Assembly: GCF_016864555.1 (NCBI RefSeq)
Contig: NZ_CP044011.1
Coordinates: 3,243,501 to 3,307,500, forward strand
DNA: 64,000 nt
Direction of reading: 5' to 3'
DNA from: Sinorhizobium sp. BG8
Lineage (GTDB): Bacteria > Pseudomonadota > Alphaproteobacteria > Rhizobiales > Rhizobiaceae
Shown piece after piece: positions 51,603-60,035 of this stretch (positions are counted from its first letter, which is position 1; each line of letters starts with the position of its first letter). The translations under genes were made by a program, and so were the position numbers. The notes beneath the pieces are model-generated. The model was not told where the DNA came from. It was given only the letters and a program-made list of their open reading frames with translations, and did not search any database.

Positions 51603-52609
51603 CTGATTGCGCCAATGGTTTCAAGCGCGCCGGCGAGACGATCATCGTCCTTTTGACCAGGAGTCAGGCCGAAGCGCAGCCAGCGGGGAGCGTAGTCGAA
51701 ACGTCGCACGAGAATATGCCGTTCGCACAACGCCTCGTGAACGTCTGCCGCTTTGCCGTGATCCACGAGCGTGAAGAGCTCGGTGCCACCCGCAATGGTG
51801 AGCCCCGCACCGGAAAGCACATCGTCGAGCGCGCGCTTGCGTTCGGCGATAGAGGTCCGGATCGCCCTGGTATCGCCGCGCATGAGCGCCGACGCGACGG
51901 CGAGTGCCGGACCCGACACCGCCCAGGGGCCGAGCCAATCTGCGAGTTGGGAAAGAACTTTTCCCTCTCCGAGAGCGAACCCGAGCCGCAATCCTGCCAG
52001 CCCGAAGAACTTGCCGAAGGAGCGAAACACCACGAGACCGGGCAAGGCGCCCGCGCGGGGGGCAAGGGCATCTTCGGGCCGCATGTCGCCGAACGCCTCG
52101 TCGACCAGCAGCATCCCGGACCACGAGCGCATGCGGTCGTGCAGCGCCAGCAGTTCCTCGGCGGCAAAGCGCCTGCCGTCCGGATTGTTCGGATTGACGA
52201 CGACGACGAGGCCATGGTCGGCAGTTACCGCGTCGAGGGAGGCGACGGCATCGACCGGCACGCCGGCATCTGCGAGGACCCGGCCATACTCGCCGTAGGT
52301 CGGAGAGAGGACGGCCGCACGCGTTCGGTCGAGCAACAGGCGCGGCAGAAGCTGGATGGCGGACTGGGTTCCCGGAACGGGTAGAGGCAAGCAGTTTTGC
52401 GCGCCGTAGAAGCCGGCCGCCGCCCGGCGGGCGTCCTCGACCCTATGATGGTCAGGCAACCTGTGCCAGGCATCGCCTTCGATGTCGGGAAGCAGCGGCG
52501 GGCATGGATTGATTCCCGTCGACAGATCGAGCCAGTCCTGCGGGCGGCCGCCGAAAAGCGCCGCGGCGGCAGTGATCCCGCCGCCGTGAACAATGCGGGG
52601 CGCGCTCAT
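51599..52609 (-). CDS. cobC: Threonine-phosphate decarboxylase CobC
   Basis: 336 residues, PLP-dependent type I fold. It makes (R)-1-amino-2-propanol O-2-phosphate. The PLP lysine is in FRSFGKFFGLAGLRLGFAL and the start contains the family motif LDLSTGINPCPPL. It overlaps both its neighbours by four bases (ATGA). Confidence 0.95.
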   Translation of the reverse strand: MSAPRIVHGGGITAAAALFGGRPQDWLDLSTGINPCPPLLPDIEGDAWHRLPDHHRVEDARRAAAGFYGAQNCLPLPVPGTQSAIQLLPRLLLDRTRAAVLSPTYGEYGRVLADAGVPVDAVASLDAVTADHGLVVVVNPNNPDGRRFAAEELLALHDRMRSWSGMLLVDEAFGDMRPEDALAPRAGALPGLVVFRSFGKFFGLAGLRLGFALGEGKVLSQLADWLGPWAVSGPALAVASALMRGDTRAIRTSIAERKRALDDVLSGAGLTIAGGTELFTLVDHGKAADVHEALCERHILVRRFDYAPRWLRFGLTPGQKDDDRLAGALETIGAIR

Positions 52610-53909
52610 GACGTTCCGGCCGCAAGATCGATCAGGTGCATGTAGGAGCCGGAGACGTTCGCGCGCCGCAACCCCGCCGGCCCCAAGTCGGCTCCGGTGG
52701 CATCCCGTACGGAAAAGAGCCGGTCGGCGGCACCTTCCGAGACGACCGTCGAATAGTGAAACTCGTGGGCAGTCATCGGGCGGTCAAAACCGGAACCGGA
52801 AAGGGGCGTGAGCCTCCGGTAGCCGAGGTGCCGCCGGCGCTCGGCAAAGCTGGTGACAAGCGGAAGCAGCCCGAGCATGCGGTGGCTTGTGCCGTCCGCT
52901 GATATGATCGCCTCTCCCAACGTCATGTACCCGCCGCATTCCCCATAGATCCGCACACCCCGCGAAGCTGCGTCCAACATCGATTGCCGGAAATGTCGCG
53001 CATTTTCAAGAGTGCCACCGTGCAACTCCGGGTAGCCGCCGGGCAAATACACAGCTTCGGCAAAACGGTCCGGCCCCTCGTCGGCAAGTGGCGAGAAAAA
53101 GGAGATTGTGGCGCCCTGCTCTCGCCATCCCTCGATAAGGTGCGGATAGGCAAAGGCGAAGGCGGTATCCAGCGCGACGGCAACATGCTGGCCGGGGGGC
53201 GGAAGACGCGGAACACTCGCCGGCCCGCTTGCAATGACCGGGGGGCGGCCAAGCCAACGAGGGCATCGAGCGTGCAGGTTTCAGCCATCACCGCCGCCGC
53301 ATGGGTAATGAACGCTTCGAGTTCCCGATGCTCTCCCGCCTGGACCAGCCCGAGGTGGCGCTCGGGCAAGGCCAGCTTGGCGTCTCGGCCGATCGCGCCG
53401 AAAACCGGCATTCCAATGCCATCGAGCGCGGCGCGCAACATCGCTTCGTGGCGCGGGCTAGCGACCTTGTTGAGGATCACGCCCGCTACGACCACGTCCG
53501 CCCGAAACTCAGCGTAGCCTTTCACCAGGGCGGCGATCGAATGCGAGAAGCGCGAGCAGTCGACGACGAGGACGACGGTGAGGCCGACGAGAGCTGCGAG
53601 ATCGGCGGGCGAGCCGGTTCCGTCCGCGGCAGCATCATGCAGCCCCATCATGCCCTCGACCACCAGCAGCCGATTGTCGGAGGCCTCGGCAGCGGTAGCG
53701 AGGAGAAGCTCCGGTCGCATGGCCCAGGGATCGTAGTTGATGCAGGTGCTGCGGCTTGCTGCCGTGTGGTAGGCAGGGTCGATATAGTCCGGTCCCGCCT
53801 TGCCGGGGGAGATGGCAATGCCGCGGTCCGCGAGAGCCCGCAACAGTCCGAGCGTCACCGTCGTCTTGCCCGACCCGGAGAAAGGTGCAGCGATGAGCAG
53901 TCCTCTCAT
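52606..53909 (-). pseudogene. cobB: Cobyrinic acid a,c-diamide synthase, interrupted by a one-base frameshift
   Basis: The 5' part (LLIAAPFSGSGKTTVTLGLL, GKAGPDYIDPAYH, VEGMMGLHDA) and 3' part (VYLPGGYPELHGGTL, IYGECGGYMTLGE) are both intact but in different frames. After codons for ALVGLAAP at about 53245 the frame fails; one more G in the six-G run at 53240-53245 (a C on the coding strand) restores a reading through VALDTAFAFAYPHLIEGWRE to the 3' part, giving 434 residues, the usual CobB length. The 3' part contains the glutamine-amidotransferase cysteine (GECGG). Either a real mutation or a homopolymer error; cobalamin synthesis otherwise looks whole. Ends overlap both neighbours by ATGA. 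Confidence 0.93.
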
Positions 53910-54751
53910 GCCTGATCCTTGAGCGCGCGTGACCCAAGAGGGTCCGCGGCGAGCTTCCGGCCGCCCTCGAGTGCGCCCAGCCAGTCGAGCGAGGCGCGCA
54001 GCCTTACCACCTCACCGACCACGACGATCGCCGGGGGCTGTAGTCCGGCAGCCTCAACATCGGCTTCGGCCCGCCCCAGCGTCGTTTCCAGAACTTTTTG
54101 CCGCGGGGTCGCGGCATCACAGACGAAAGCGACGGGTTCTGCGGCGTCACGGCCCGCAGCGATCAGGTTACCGGCGATCCGCCCGATATGCTTCATCGCC
54201 ATGTACATCACGATCACAGGCGAACCGGCTGCGATCGCCTGCCAGTTGATCCTGTCGGGGATCTCGCCCGACGAGTCATGTCCCGTCAGGAAGGTGACGG
54301 CATGATTGACTTCGCGGTGCGTCACCGGAATTCCGGCATAGGCGAGCCCGCCGATCCCTGCCGTGATACCGGGAACGATGCGGAAGGGGATGCCGTGCTC
54401 GATGAGTGTCAGCGCCTCCTCGCCTCCTCGCCCGAACACGAACGGATCGCCGCCCTTGAGCCGCAGCACACGATTGCCCGCCCGGGCCAGTTCCACCAGT
54501 CGAAGGGAAATGTCCCGCTGCTTCGGCGAAGGTTTGCCGCCGCGCTTGCCTGCGAACTCGAGCGTGCAGCTGCTCTTGGCGAGCGCCAGGCAATCGGAAT
54601 TCACGAGTGCGTCATGGACGATCACATCGGCCTGGCGGAGCGCGTTCGCGGCATGCAGTGTCAGCAATCCGGGATCGCCCGGCCCCGCTCCGACAAGCCA
54701 GACGCTGCCTTTCGCAAGTTCAGGAAGGGAGGAGAAAAGATCGCTGCTCAT
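53906..54751 (-). CDS. cobA: Uroporphyrinogen III C-methyltransferase
   Basis: 281 residues, SAM-dependent. Makes precorrin-2. Markers: VWLVGAGPGDPGLLTLHA, the LRLKGGDPFVFGRGGEEA loop, and GITAGIGGLAYAGIPVTHR. It overlaps cobE and cobB by four bases. No CysG-type oxidase or chelatase domain, so it serves the cobalamin branch only. Confidence 0.96.
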   Translation of the reverse strand: MSSDLFSSLPELAKGSVWLVGAGPGDPGLLTLHAANALRQADVIVHDALVNSDCLALAKSSCTLEFAGKRGGKPSPKQRDISLRLVELARAGNRVLRLKGGDPFVFGRGGEEALTLIEHGIPFRIVPGITAGIGGLAYAGIPVTHREVNHAVTFLTGHDSSGEIPDRINWQAIAAGSPVIVMYMAMKHIGRIAGNLIAAGRDAAEPVAFVCDAATPRQKVLETTLGRAEADVEAAGLQPPAIVVVGEVVRLRASLDWLGALEGGRKLAADPLGSRALKDQA

Positions 54752-55236
54752 CGTACTGTCCCCTCGCCATCAGTTGAATCCGAATGCAAGGAAGCGGATT
54801 CACCTTGTGAGGAATTCTCTGCAAACAATTGATCGGACTCCGCAATCGCAGCCGTCGCATGTGGCGACCTGATCTTCGTGACCGCGAGGCGGCCGCTCGG
54901 GCCGCTGGCAGCAAGAGCTGCGCCCTCGGCCACCCCATGGCAGCCCGTATGGGCGAAGACGACCGTCGAGGGACTGGCAAGCCGCGAGGTCTCCTGCTCC
55001 AGGCGCGCGGCGTCGAATGTGATGAACGGAATTCCGAAATGTCCGGCTGCCGCACGCATCGCCGGTTCGTGCGCTCGGGTATCGAGGGAAGCCACGAGGC
55101 TGAGATCGGACGGGAGGAAACCGCCCTGCATCAGCGCCTCCTCGGCCAGCGAGATCACCTCCGCCGCGTCCGTGCCCCGTTCGCAGCCGAGGCCGAGAAC
55201 AAGCCTCGCCGGTCGCCCATTCCTGGCCTCAATCAT
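54748..55236 (-). CDS. cobE: Cobalamin biosynthesis protein CobE
   Basis: 162 residues from ATG 55236. Matches the C-terminal domain of CbiG: LVLGLGCERGTDAAEVI at the start, SLVASLDTRAHEPAM and AHTGCHGVAEGAALA. The exact role in the aerobic pathway is unclear in the literature. First gene of cobEABCD here. Confidence 0.93.
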   Translation of the reverse strand: MIEARNGRPARLVLGLGCERGTDAAEVISLAEEALMQGGFLPSDLSLVASLDTRAHEPAMRAAAGHFGIPFITFDAARLEQETSRLASPSTVVFAHTGCHGVAEGAALAASGPSGRLAVTKIRSPHATAAIAESDQLFAENSSQGESASLHSDSTDGEGTVR

Positions 55237-55572
55237 ATCTGCCTTCCGTCCCCGTCTTGCGCGCGATCCGCATGCGAGGCACGGCTCTCGGCCGCCTGCC
55301 CGACAGTTCCGGTTATGGGCCCCCTGCATGGGTCGGCCCGCACCGGACATCTTTCGGTCCACAAACGTGGACACCGTCGCATGTCCTCCATGTTTACCGG
55401 AGGGCAGAAAGCCGGTCAAACCGGATTGCGGCAAGAAAGATGAGCGAATGCGCCATCGCGCACCGGCGACATAATGCTGCACTGCAGCGGAAATGGTTGC
55501 AGCCGCGAAGAAATCGACTAATGATGGAAACACGCATGCGGAAGGCAATCACGTTCTGTTCGGAGATTGGAC
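55237..55572. other. Divergent promoter region between cobE and patatin gene
   Basis: About 340 bases without a gene. I looked for a cobalamin riboswitch ahead of cobE (B12 box and its conserved core) and did not find a convincing one. Confidence 0.5.
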
Positions 55573-56613
55573 TTGGCAAAAGCTGTAAAGACTTCGCCCC
55601 GCAAGCAGATATCTGTCGACCTTGCCCTGCAAGGGGGCGGTTCGCACGGCGCCTTCACATGGGGTGTCCTCGATCGCCTCCTCGAGGAGGAAAGGCTCAC
55701 GATCGAGGCGATTTCCGGCACTTCGGCCGGTGCCATGAACGCAGCGGTCCTGGCTGACGGCTATCTCGACGGCGGCAGGGATGGTGCGCGGGCAGCGCTC
55801 GAGAAATTCTGGAGAAAGGTGTCGCACGCGGCCCGCTTCAGCCCGCTACGGCGCACGCCACTCGACGTGCTCTTCGGACGATGGACGCTCGACCATTCGC
55901 CTGCCTATTTGATGATGGACATGGTTGCGCGCGTGGTCTCTCCCTATCTGCTGAATCCGGAGGGAGGCAACCCGCTCTCCGACATCCTTGACGAATGCAT
56001 CGACTTCGAGCGCCTGGCCAAGTCCTCGATCCGGGTCTTCATCACCGCCACCAATGTCCACACAGGTCGCGGACGCGTCTTCCGGAACACCGAACTTACC
56101 GCCGATGTCCTGCTCGCCTCCGCCTGCCTGCCGACGCTCTATCACGCCGTCGAGATCGACGGCGAATCCTATTGGGACGGCGGCTTCTCCGGCAATCCCA
56201 CGCTCACGCCGCTGATCGAGGATTCGGCCGCGGAAGATACGATCCTCGTTCAGATAAACCCCGTCGAGCGCCGTACCGTTCCGAAGACGGCCCGCGACAT
56301 CCAGAGCCGTCTGAACGAGATTTCCTTCAATGCGGTCCTTCTCAAGGAGCTCCGGATGGCTGCCATGTTGCGCAAGGTCGCCGATCCCGGATCGGAAGAA
56401 GGCGCACGCTGGGCGTCGATGCGGCTGCACCGGATTGCCAGCGACGTCATGCTCGACCTCGGCCATTCATCGAAACTCAACGCGGAGTGGAACTTCCTTG
56501 CAAAACTGCGTGACGACGGGCGCGCCGCGGCATCAGCCTTCCTTGATGCCCACTCCGAAGATCTGGGGCACCGATCAAGCCTCGATCTCGATTCACTGAC
56601 GGACCTCGACTAG
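55573..56613 (+). CDS. Patatin-like phospholipase
   Basis: 346 residues from the TTG at 55573, chosen because GGAG lies seven bases upstream; an earlier TTG (55567) is only one base from it. Catalytic signs: the oxyanion loop GGGSHG (21-26), nucleophile S51 in SGTSAGAMN, and the aspartate of YWDGGFSGNP. It hydrolyses acyl esters, in the cytoplasm or at the membrane; no signal peptide. Rhizobial patatins of this sort often sit beside hydroxybutyrate genes, here replaced by the permease gene two bases downstream. Confidence 0.9.
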   Translation: MAKAVKTSPRKQISVDLALQGGGSHGAFTWGVLDRLLEEERLTIEAISGTSAGAMNAAVLADGYLDGGRDGARAALEKFWRKVSHAARFSPLRRTPLDVLFGRWTLDHSPAYLMMDMVARVVSPYLLNPEGGNPLSDILDECIDFERLAKSSIRVFITATNVHTGRGRVFRNTELTADVLLASACLPTLYHAVEIDGESYWDGGFSGNPTLTPLIEDSAAEDTILVQINPVERRTVPKTARDIQSRLNEISFNAVLLKELRMAAMLRKVADPGSEEGARWASMRLHRIASDVMLDLGHSSKLNAEWNFLAKLRDDGRAAASAFLDAHSEDLGHRSSLDLDSLTDLD

Positions 56614-56614
56614 C

Positions 56615-58069
56615 GTGGGCCTCCTCGGCATAGTCGCGGGTCTCGGCACGCTCGTGGCGCTCGCCTATCGGGGCTGGAGCATCCTGCTGCTTGCGCCGCT
56701 TTGTGCATTGATCGCCGCCGCCTTCGGCCGCGATCCGCTGCTTGCGAGCTGGACACAGACCTTCATGGGCAGTGCGGCGGGGTTCTTCGCTCAGTATTTC
56801 CCTCTGTTCCTGCTGGGTGCACTGTTCGGCAAACTCATGGAGGATAGCGGATCGATCAGGGTCATATCGAGAACCCTGATGGAGAGGCTCGGGAAGAAGC
56901 GGGCGATCGTTGCGGTGGTGCTCGCCGGCGCGATCGTCACCTATGGCGGCGTCAGCCTTTTCGTCGCTTTCTTCGTGATCGCTCCGATGGCCGAAGACCT
57001 TTTCCGCCGTGCCGGTATCCCTCGGCGACTGATGCCCGCCGCAATCGTTCTGGGCACCTCCACCTTCACCATGTCGGCGCTCCCCGGCACGCCGTCGATC
57101 CAGAACGCAATACCGATGCCCGTCTTTTCCACGACGGCATTCGCGGCACCAGGGCTCGGCACCATCGCCGCCGTGATCATGGCGGGCTTCGGCCTCTGGT
57201 GGCTTGGCCGCGTCGCGCGTGCGGCCCGCGCAAAGGGTGAGGGTTTCGGAGCCGGCGAGGCTCCGAATAGCGGTTCCCTTGCCGCAAATCCGAAGCTGCG
57301 TGAGCACGCGAATGCGGCGCGCGAATTCGACCCGGCCGAGATCGCCCGCGGCCAGTCGGCTGCGACGCCCCCCTCCTTCGTCACGGCCGCACTCCCGCTG
57401 GTGGCTGTCATCCTGGTCAATATGACGATGTCGCTCTGGCTTTTGCCAACGCTCTCTGCCGACTATCTTTCGCAGGCGCGATGGGGCAGCACGACACTGC
57501 AGGCGGTAGCGGGTGTCTGGTCTGTCGTCACGGCCCTCGCGCTCGCAATTCTCCTCGCCGTCGTTCTGAACTATCGTCGCCTTCCGTCGCTGCGCGAAAC
57601 AGCCGATGCCGGCGTCAACGCCTCGGTGATGCCGGCCGTCAGCGTCGCGAGTCTCGTCGGCTTCGGCGCGGTGATCGCGGGCCTTCCGGCCTTCGGCGAC
57701 GTCAGGGAATGGGTGCTGGGCATCGGGGGCGGGCCGGCCGTTTCGCTCGCGGTCGCGACAAACATTCTCGCAGCCCTCACGGGATCCGCTTCGGGCGGCC
57801 TCACAATTGCCCTCGACGCACTCGGACCGACCTTCGTCGAGCGGGCCCAGGCGGTCGGCGTCGACCTCGCGCTTCTGCACCGGGTCGCCGTGCTCTCCGC
57901 AGGCACGCTCGACACCTTGCCCCACAACGGTGCGGTGATTACGCTCCTCACGGTCTGCGGGACCGGCCACCGGGAGAGCTATCGCGACATTGCGATTGTC
58001 AGCATAGGCGGCGCACTGCTTGGCCTTGCCGCCGTCCTCGTTCTCGGGTCGGCATTCGGCTCGTTCTGA
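56615..58069 (+). CDS. GntP-family permease
   Basis: 484 residues, about 12 membrane spans, starting from GTG at 56615, one base after the patatin stop. Features of the GntP/hydroxy-acid:H+ symporter family: the FPLFLLGALFGKLMEDSGS loop, GTSTFTMSALPGTPSIQNAI and SAGTLDTLPHNGAVITLL. The substrate is likely a hydroxy-acid such as gluconate or 3-hydroxybutyrate. Translational coupling with patatin suggests that a lipase product is imported or recycled. Confidence 0.9.
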   Translation: MGLLGIVAGLGTLVALAYRGWSILLLAPLCALIAAAFGRDPLLASWTQTFMGSAAGFFAQYFPLFLLGALFGKLMEDSGSIRVISRTLMERLGKKRAIVAVVLAGAIVTYGGVSLFVAFFVIAPMAEDLFRRAGIPRRLMPAAIVLGTSTFTMSALPGTPSIQNAIPMPVFSTTAFAAPGLGTIAAVIMAGFGLWWLGRVARAARAKGEGFGAGEAPNSGSLAANPKLREHANAAREFDPAEIARGQSAATPPSFVTAALPLVAVILVNMTMSLWLLPTLSADYLSQARWGSTTLQAVAGVWSVVTALALAILLAVVLNYRRLPSLRETADAGVNASVMPAVSVASLVGFGAVIAGLPAFGDVREWVLGIGGGPAVSLAVATNILAALTGSASGGLTIALDALGPTFVERAQAVGVDLALLHRVAVLSAGTLDTLPHNGAVITLLTVCGTGHRESYRDIAIVSIGGALLGLAAVLVLGSAFGSF

Positions 58070-58180
58070 CGATCAATTGCGAACCCATCGCATCGCTCCA
58101 CGGCGCGAGCGATGCGATGCCCGCTTTGCTTTGCGACGAACATCTGCCAAAGAGGGGGCCACTCGTCGCCGCTTCCCCCT

Positions 58181-58981
58181 TTGAGTTCTCCCGCCTTGCC
58201 TGAAATCGCCTTCCAACTGCTTCTGCTGCTCTTTGTTGCCGCCTTCATTGCCGGTTTCATCGATTCGATCGCCGGGGGCGGCGGGATGATAACCATCCCC
58301 GCAATGCTCCTTGCCGGCATTCCCCCGCTCCACACGCTCGGCACCAACAAGCTGCAGTCGTTGTTCGGTTCCGGGTCGGCGACGCTCGCCTATTCCCGCG
58401 CGGGACACGTAAATCTCAAAGAGCAGCTTCCCATGGCGGCGATCTCGGCGATCGGGGCGGCGTTCGGCGCAATTCTCGCAACGGTGGTTCCGGCCGACGT
58501 ATTGAAGGCGGCGCTGCCATTCCTGCTCCTCGCGATCGCCCTCTACTTCGGCCTGAAGCCGAACATCGGCGACAGCGACAAGCATCGCCGCATGTCCGAG
58601 TCGCTTTTCACGCTCACGCTGGTCCCGCTGATCGGTTTCTACGACGGCGTCTTCGGACCGGGGACCGGATCGTTTTTCATGCTTTCCTTCGTTTCCCTTG
58701 CCGGTTTCGGCGTGCTCAGGGCAACGGCACACACAAAGCTCCTGAACTTCGGCTCCAACATCGGCGCCTTCGCAGTCTTCCTCCTCTACGGCGTGGTGCT
58801 ATGGAAAGTCGGCCTCGTAATGGGCGCCGGTCAGTTCCTCGGCGCCCAGGTGGGCTCACGCGTTGCGATGCGGATCGGAGCGAAGGTGATCAAGCCGCTG
58901 CTGGTCGTGACCAGCATGGCGCTTGCGGTCCGGCTGATGGCCGACCCGTCCCATCCCCTTCGCATATGGCTCGGCTGGTAG
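58181..58981 (+). CDS. TSUP-family (TauE/SafE) permease
   Basis: 266 residues from the TTG at 58181 (starting MSSPALPEIAFQLLLLL); an ATG at 58112 would add 23 residues of non-family sequence. No clear ribosome site at either. Eight membrane spans with two glycine-rich repeats (FIDSIAGGGGMITIPAML and YDGVFGPGTGSFFML), typical of sulfite/organosulfonate exporters. The ligand is not known here. Confidence 0.88.
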   Translation: MSSPALPEIAFQLLLLLFVAAFIAGFIDSIAGGGGMITIPAMLLAGIPPLHTLGTNKLQSLFGSGSATLAYSRAGHVNLKEQLPMAAISAIGAAFGAILATVVPADVLKAALPFLLLAIALYFGLKPNIGDSDKHRRMSESLFTLTLVPLIGFYDGVFGPGTGSFFMLSFVSLAGFGVLRATAHTKLLNFGSNIGAFAVFLLYGVVLWKVGLVMGAGQFLGAQVGSRVAMRIGAKVIKPLLVVTSMALAVRLMADPSHPLRIWLGW

Positions 58982-59014
58982 GCGGGCCGAAGGTGCCGGG
59001 CTGACGCCTGGCCC

Positions 59015-59647
59015 TCAGAACTCGACGCCGATCTGCGCCTTGATGCCAGAGCGGAACGGATGCTTGACCAGTTCCATCTCCGTCACCAGATCGGCAACCT
59101 CGATAAGTTCTTCCTTGGCGTTTCGCCCCGTCAGGACCACATGGGTCATGTAGGGTTTCTCGTTCTTGAGAAAGTCGACCACCTCGTTGACGTCTATGTA
59201 GTCGTAGCGCAGAGCGATGTTAATCTCGTCGAGCAGCACCATCGAATTGGTTTCGTCGCGGATCAGTTCCTTGGCCTTCTCCCACGCCTTTTGCGCCATC
59301 GCTACGTCGCGGGCACGGTCCTGCGTCTCCCAGGTAAAGCCCTCGCCCAACGTGTAGAACTGGCAGAGGTCGCCGAAATGCTTCTCGATGAGGTCGCGTT
59401 CGCCGGTGGCCCAGGCTCCCTTGATGAACTGCACCACCGCGCAGGGCTTGCCGTGGGCGATGTGGCGGAAAATCATGCCGAAGCCCGCGGTCGACTTGCC
59501 CTTCCCCTTGCCGGTGTGAACGATGATCAGGCCTTTCTCATCGGTCTTGGTGGCCATGATCTTCTCGCGCGCCTGCTTCTTCTTCGCCATTTTCTCGGCG
59601 TGGCGCGCAAGGTCTGCCTCGGTCGCTGTCGTCTCGTTCTCGGCCAT
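59015..59647 (-). CDS. cobO: Corrinoid adenosyltransferase CobO
   Basis: 210 residues from ATG 59647 (MAENETTATE). Transfers the adenosyl group of ATP to reduced cobalt. The P-loop is HTGKGKGKST (residues 44-53) with the QFIKGAWATGERDL and LLDEINIALRYDYI motifs of the BtuR/CobO family. One base separates it from the GFA gene. Confidence 0.95.
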   Translation of the reverse strand: MAENETTATEADLARHAEKMAKKKQAREKIMATKTDEKGLIIVHTGKGKGKSTAGFGMIFRHIAHGKPCAVVQFIKGAWATGERDLIEKHFGDLCQFYTLGEGFTWETQDRARDVAMAQKAWEKAKELIRDETNSMVLLDEINIALRYDYIDVNEVVDFLKNEKPYMTHVVLTGRNAKEELIEVADLVTEMELVKHPFRSGIKAQIGVEF

Positions 59648-59648
59648 C

Positions 59649-60035
59649 TCAGCCCTCCCGCTTCGGCAGGTCGTCCTGGCAGTGAAGCCAGGAGACCCGC
59701 TCGTTCCAATACCAATGCTGTGAAATCGTGACACCGCTCGCATCGTCGAGCGCGGCCACGTAGAGGTCGATTTCGCCCGGCCGTTCCTCTGTCTCGTAGG
59801 TCATCGGCGAACCGCAATTACCGCAGAAGCCGCGCCTGACGCCCGGCGACGAGGCGAAATGACGAAGCGTTTCGCCTGTAAGGACCACATCCGATCTCGC
59901 CGCCGAGAGGAAAGTCGTGACCGGCGACGACGTCGCGCGCCGGCAGCTCTCGCAGTGGCAATGCCCTGCGCGGATGACAGGACCCGAAAGCTCCACACGC
60001 AGGGATTTGCACAGGCAGCGACCGGTGAGTTTCAT
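59649..60035 (-). CDS. GFA-family glutathione-dependent formaldehyde-activating-like protein
   Basis: 128 residues from ATG 60035. Zinc-binding cysteines are as in the GFA/CENP-V fold: GRCLCKSL, HCHCESCRR and FCGNCGSPM. Members form S-hydroxymethylglutathione or act on other thiols. Embedded between cobN (overlap of four bases, ATGA) and cobO; a link to cobalamin metabolism is possible but not shown by the sequence. Confidence 0.9.
   Translation of the reverse strand: MKLTGRCLCKSLRVELSGPVIRAGHCHCESCRRATSSPVTTFLSAARSDVVLTGETLRHFASSPGVRRGFCGNCGSPMTYETEERPGEIDLYVAALDDASGVTISQHWYWNERVSWLHCQDDLPKREG

Noticed and set aside
55237-55560. Possible cobalamin riboswitch before cobE
   Set aside because: The conserved core and B12 box could not be placed on the coding strand.
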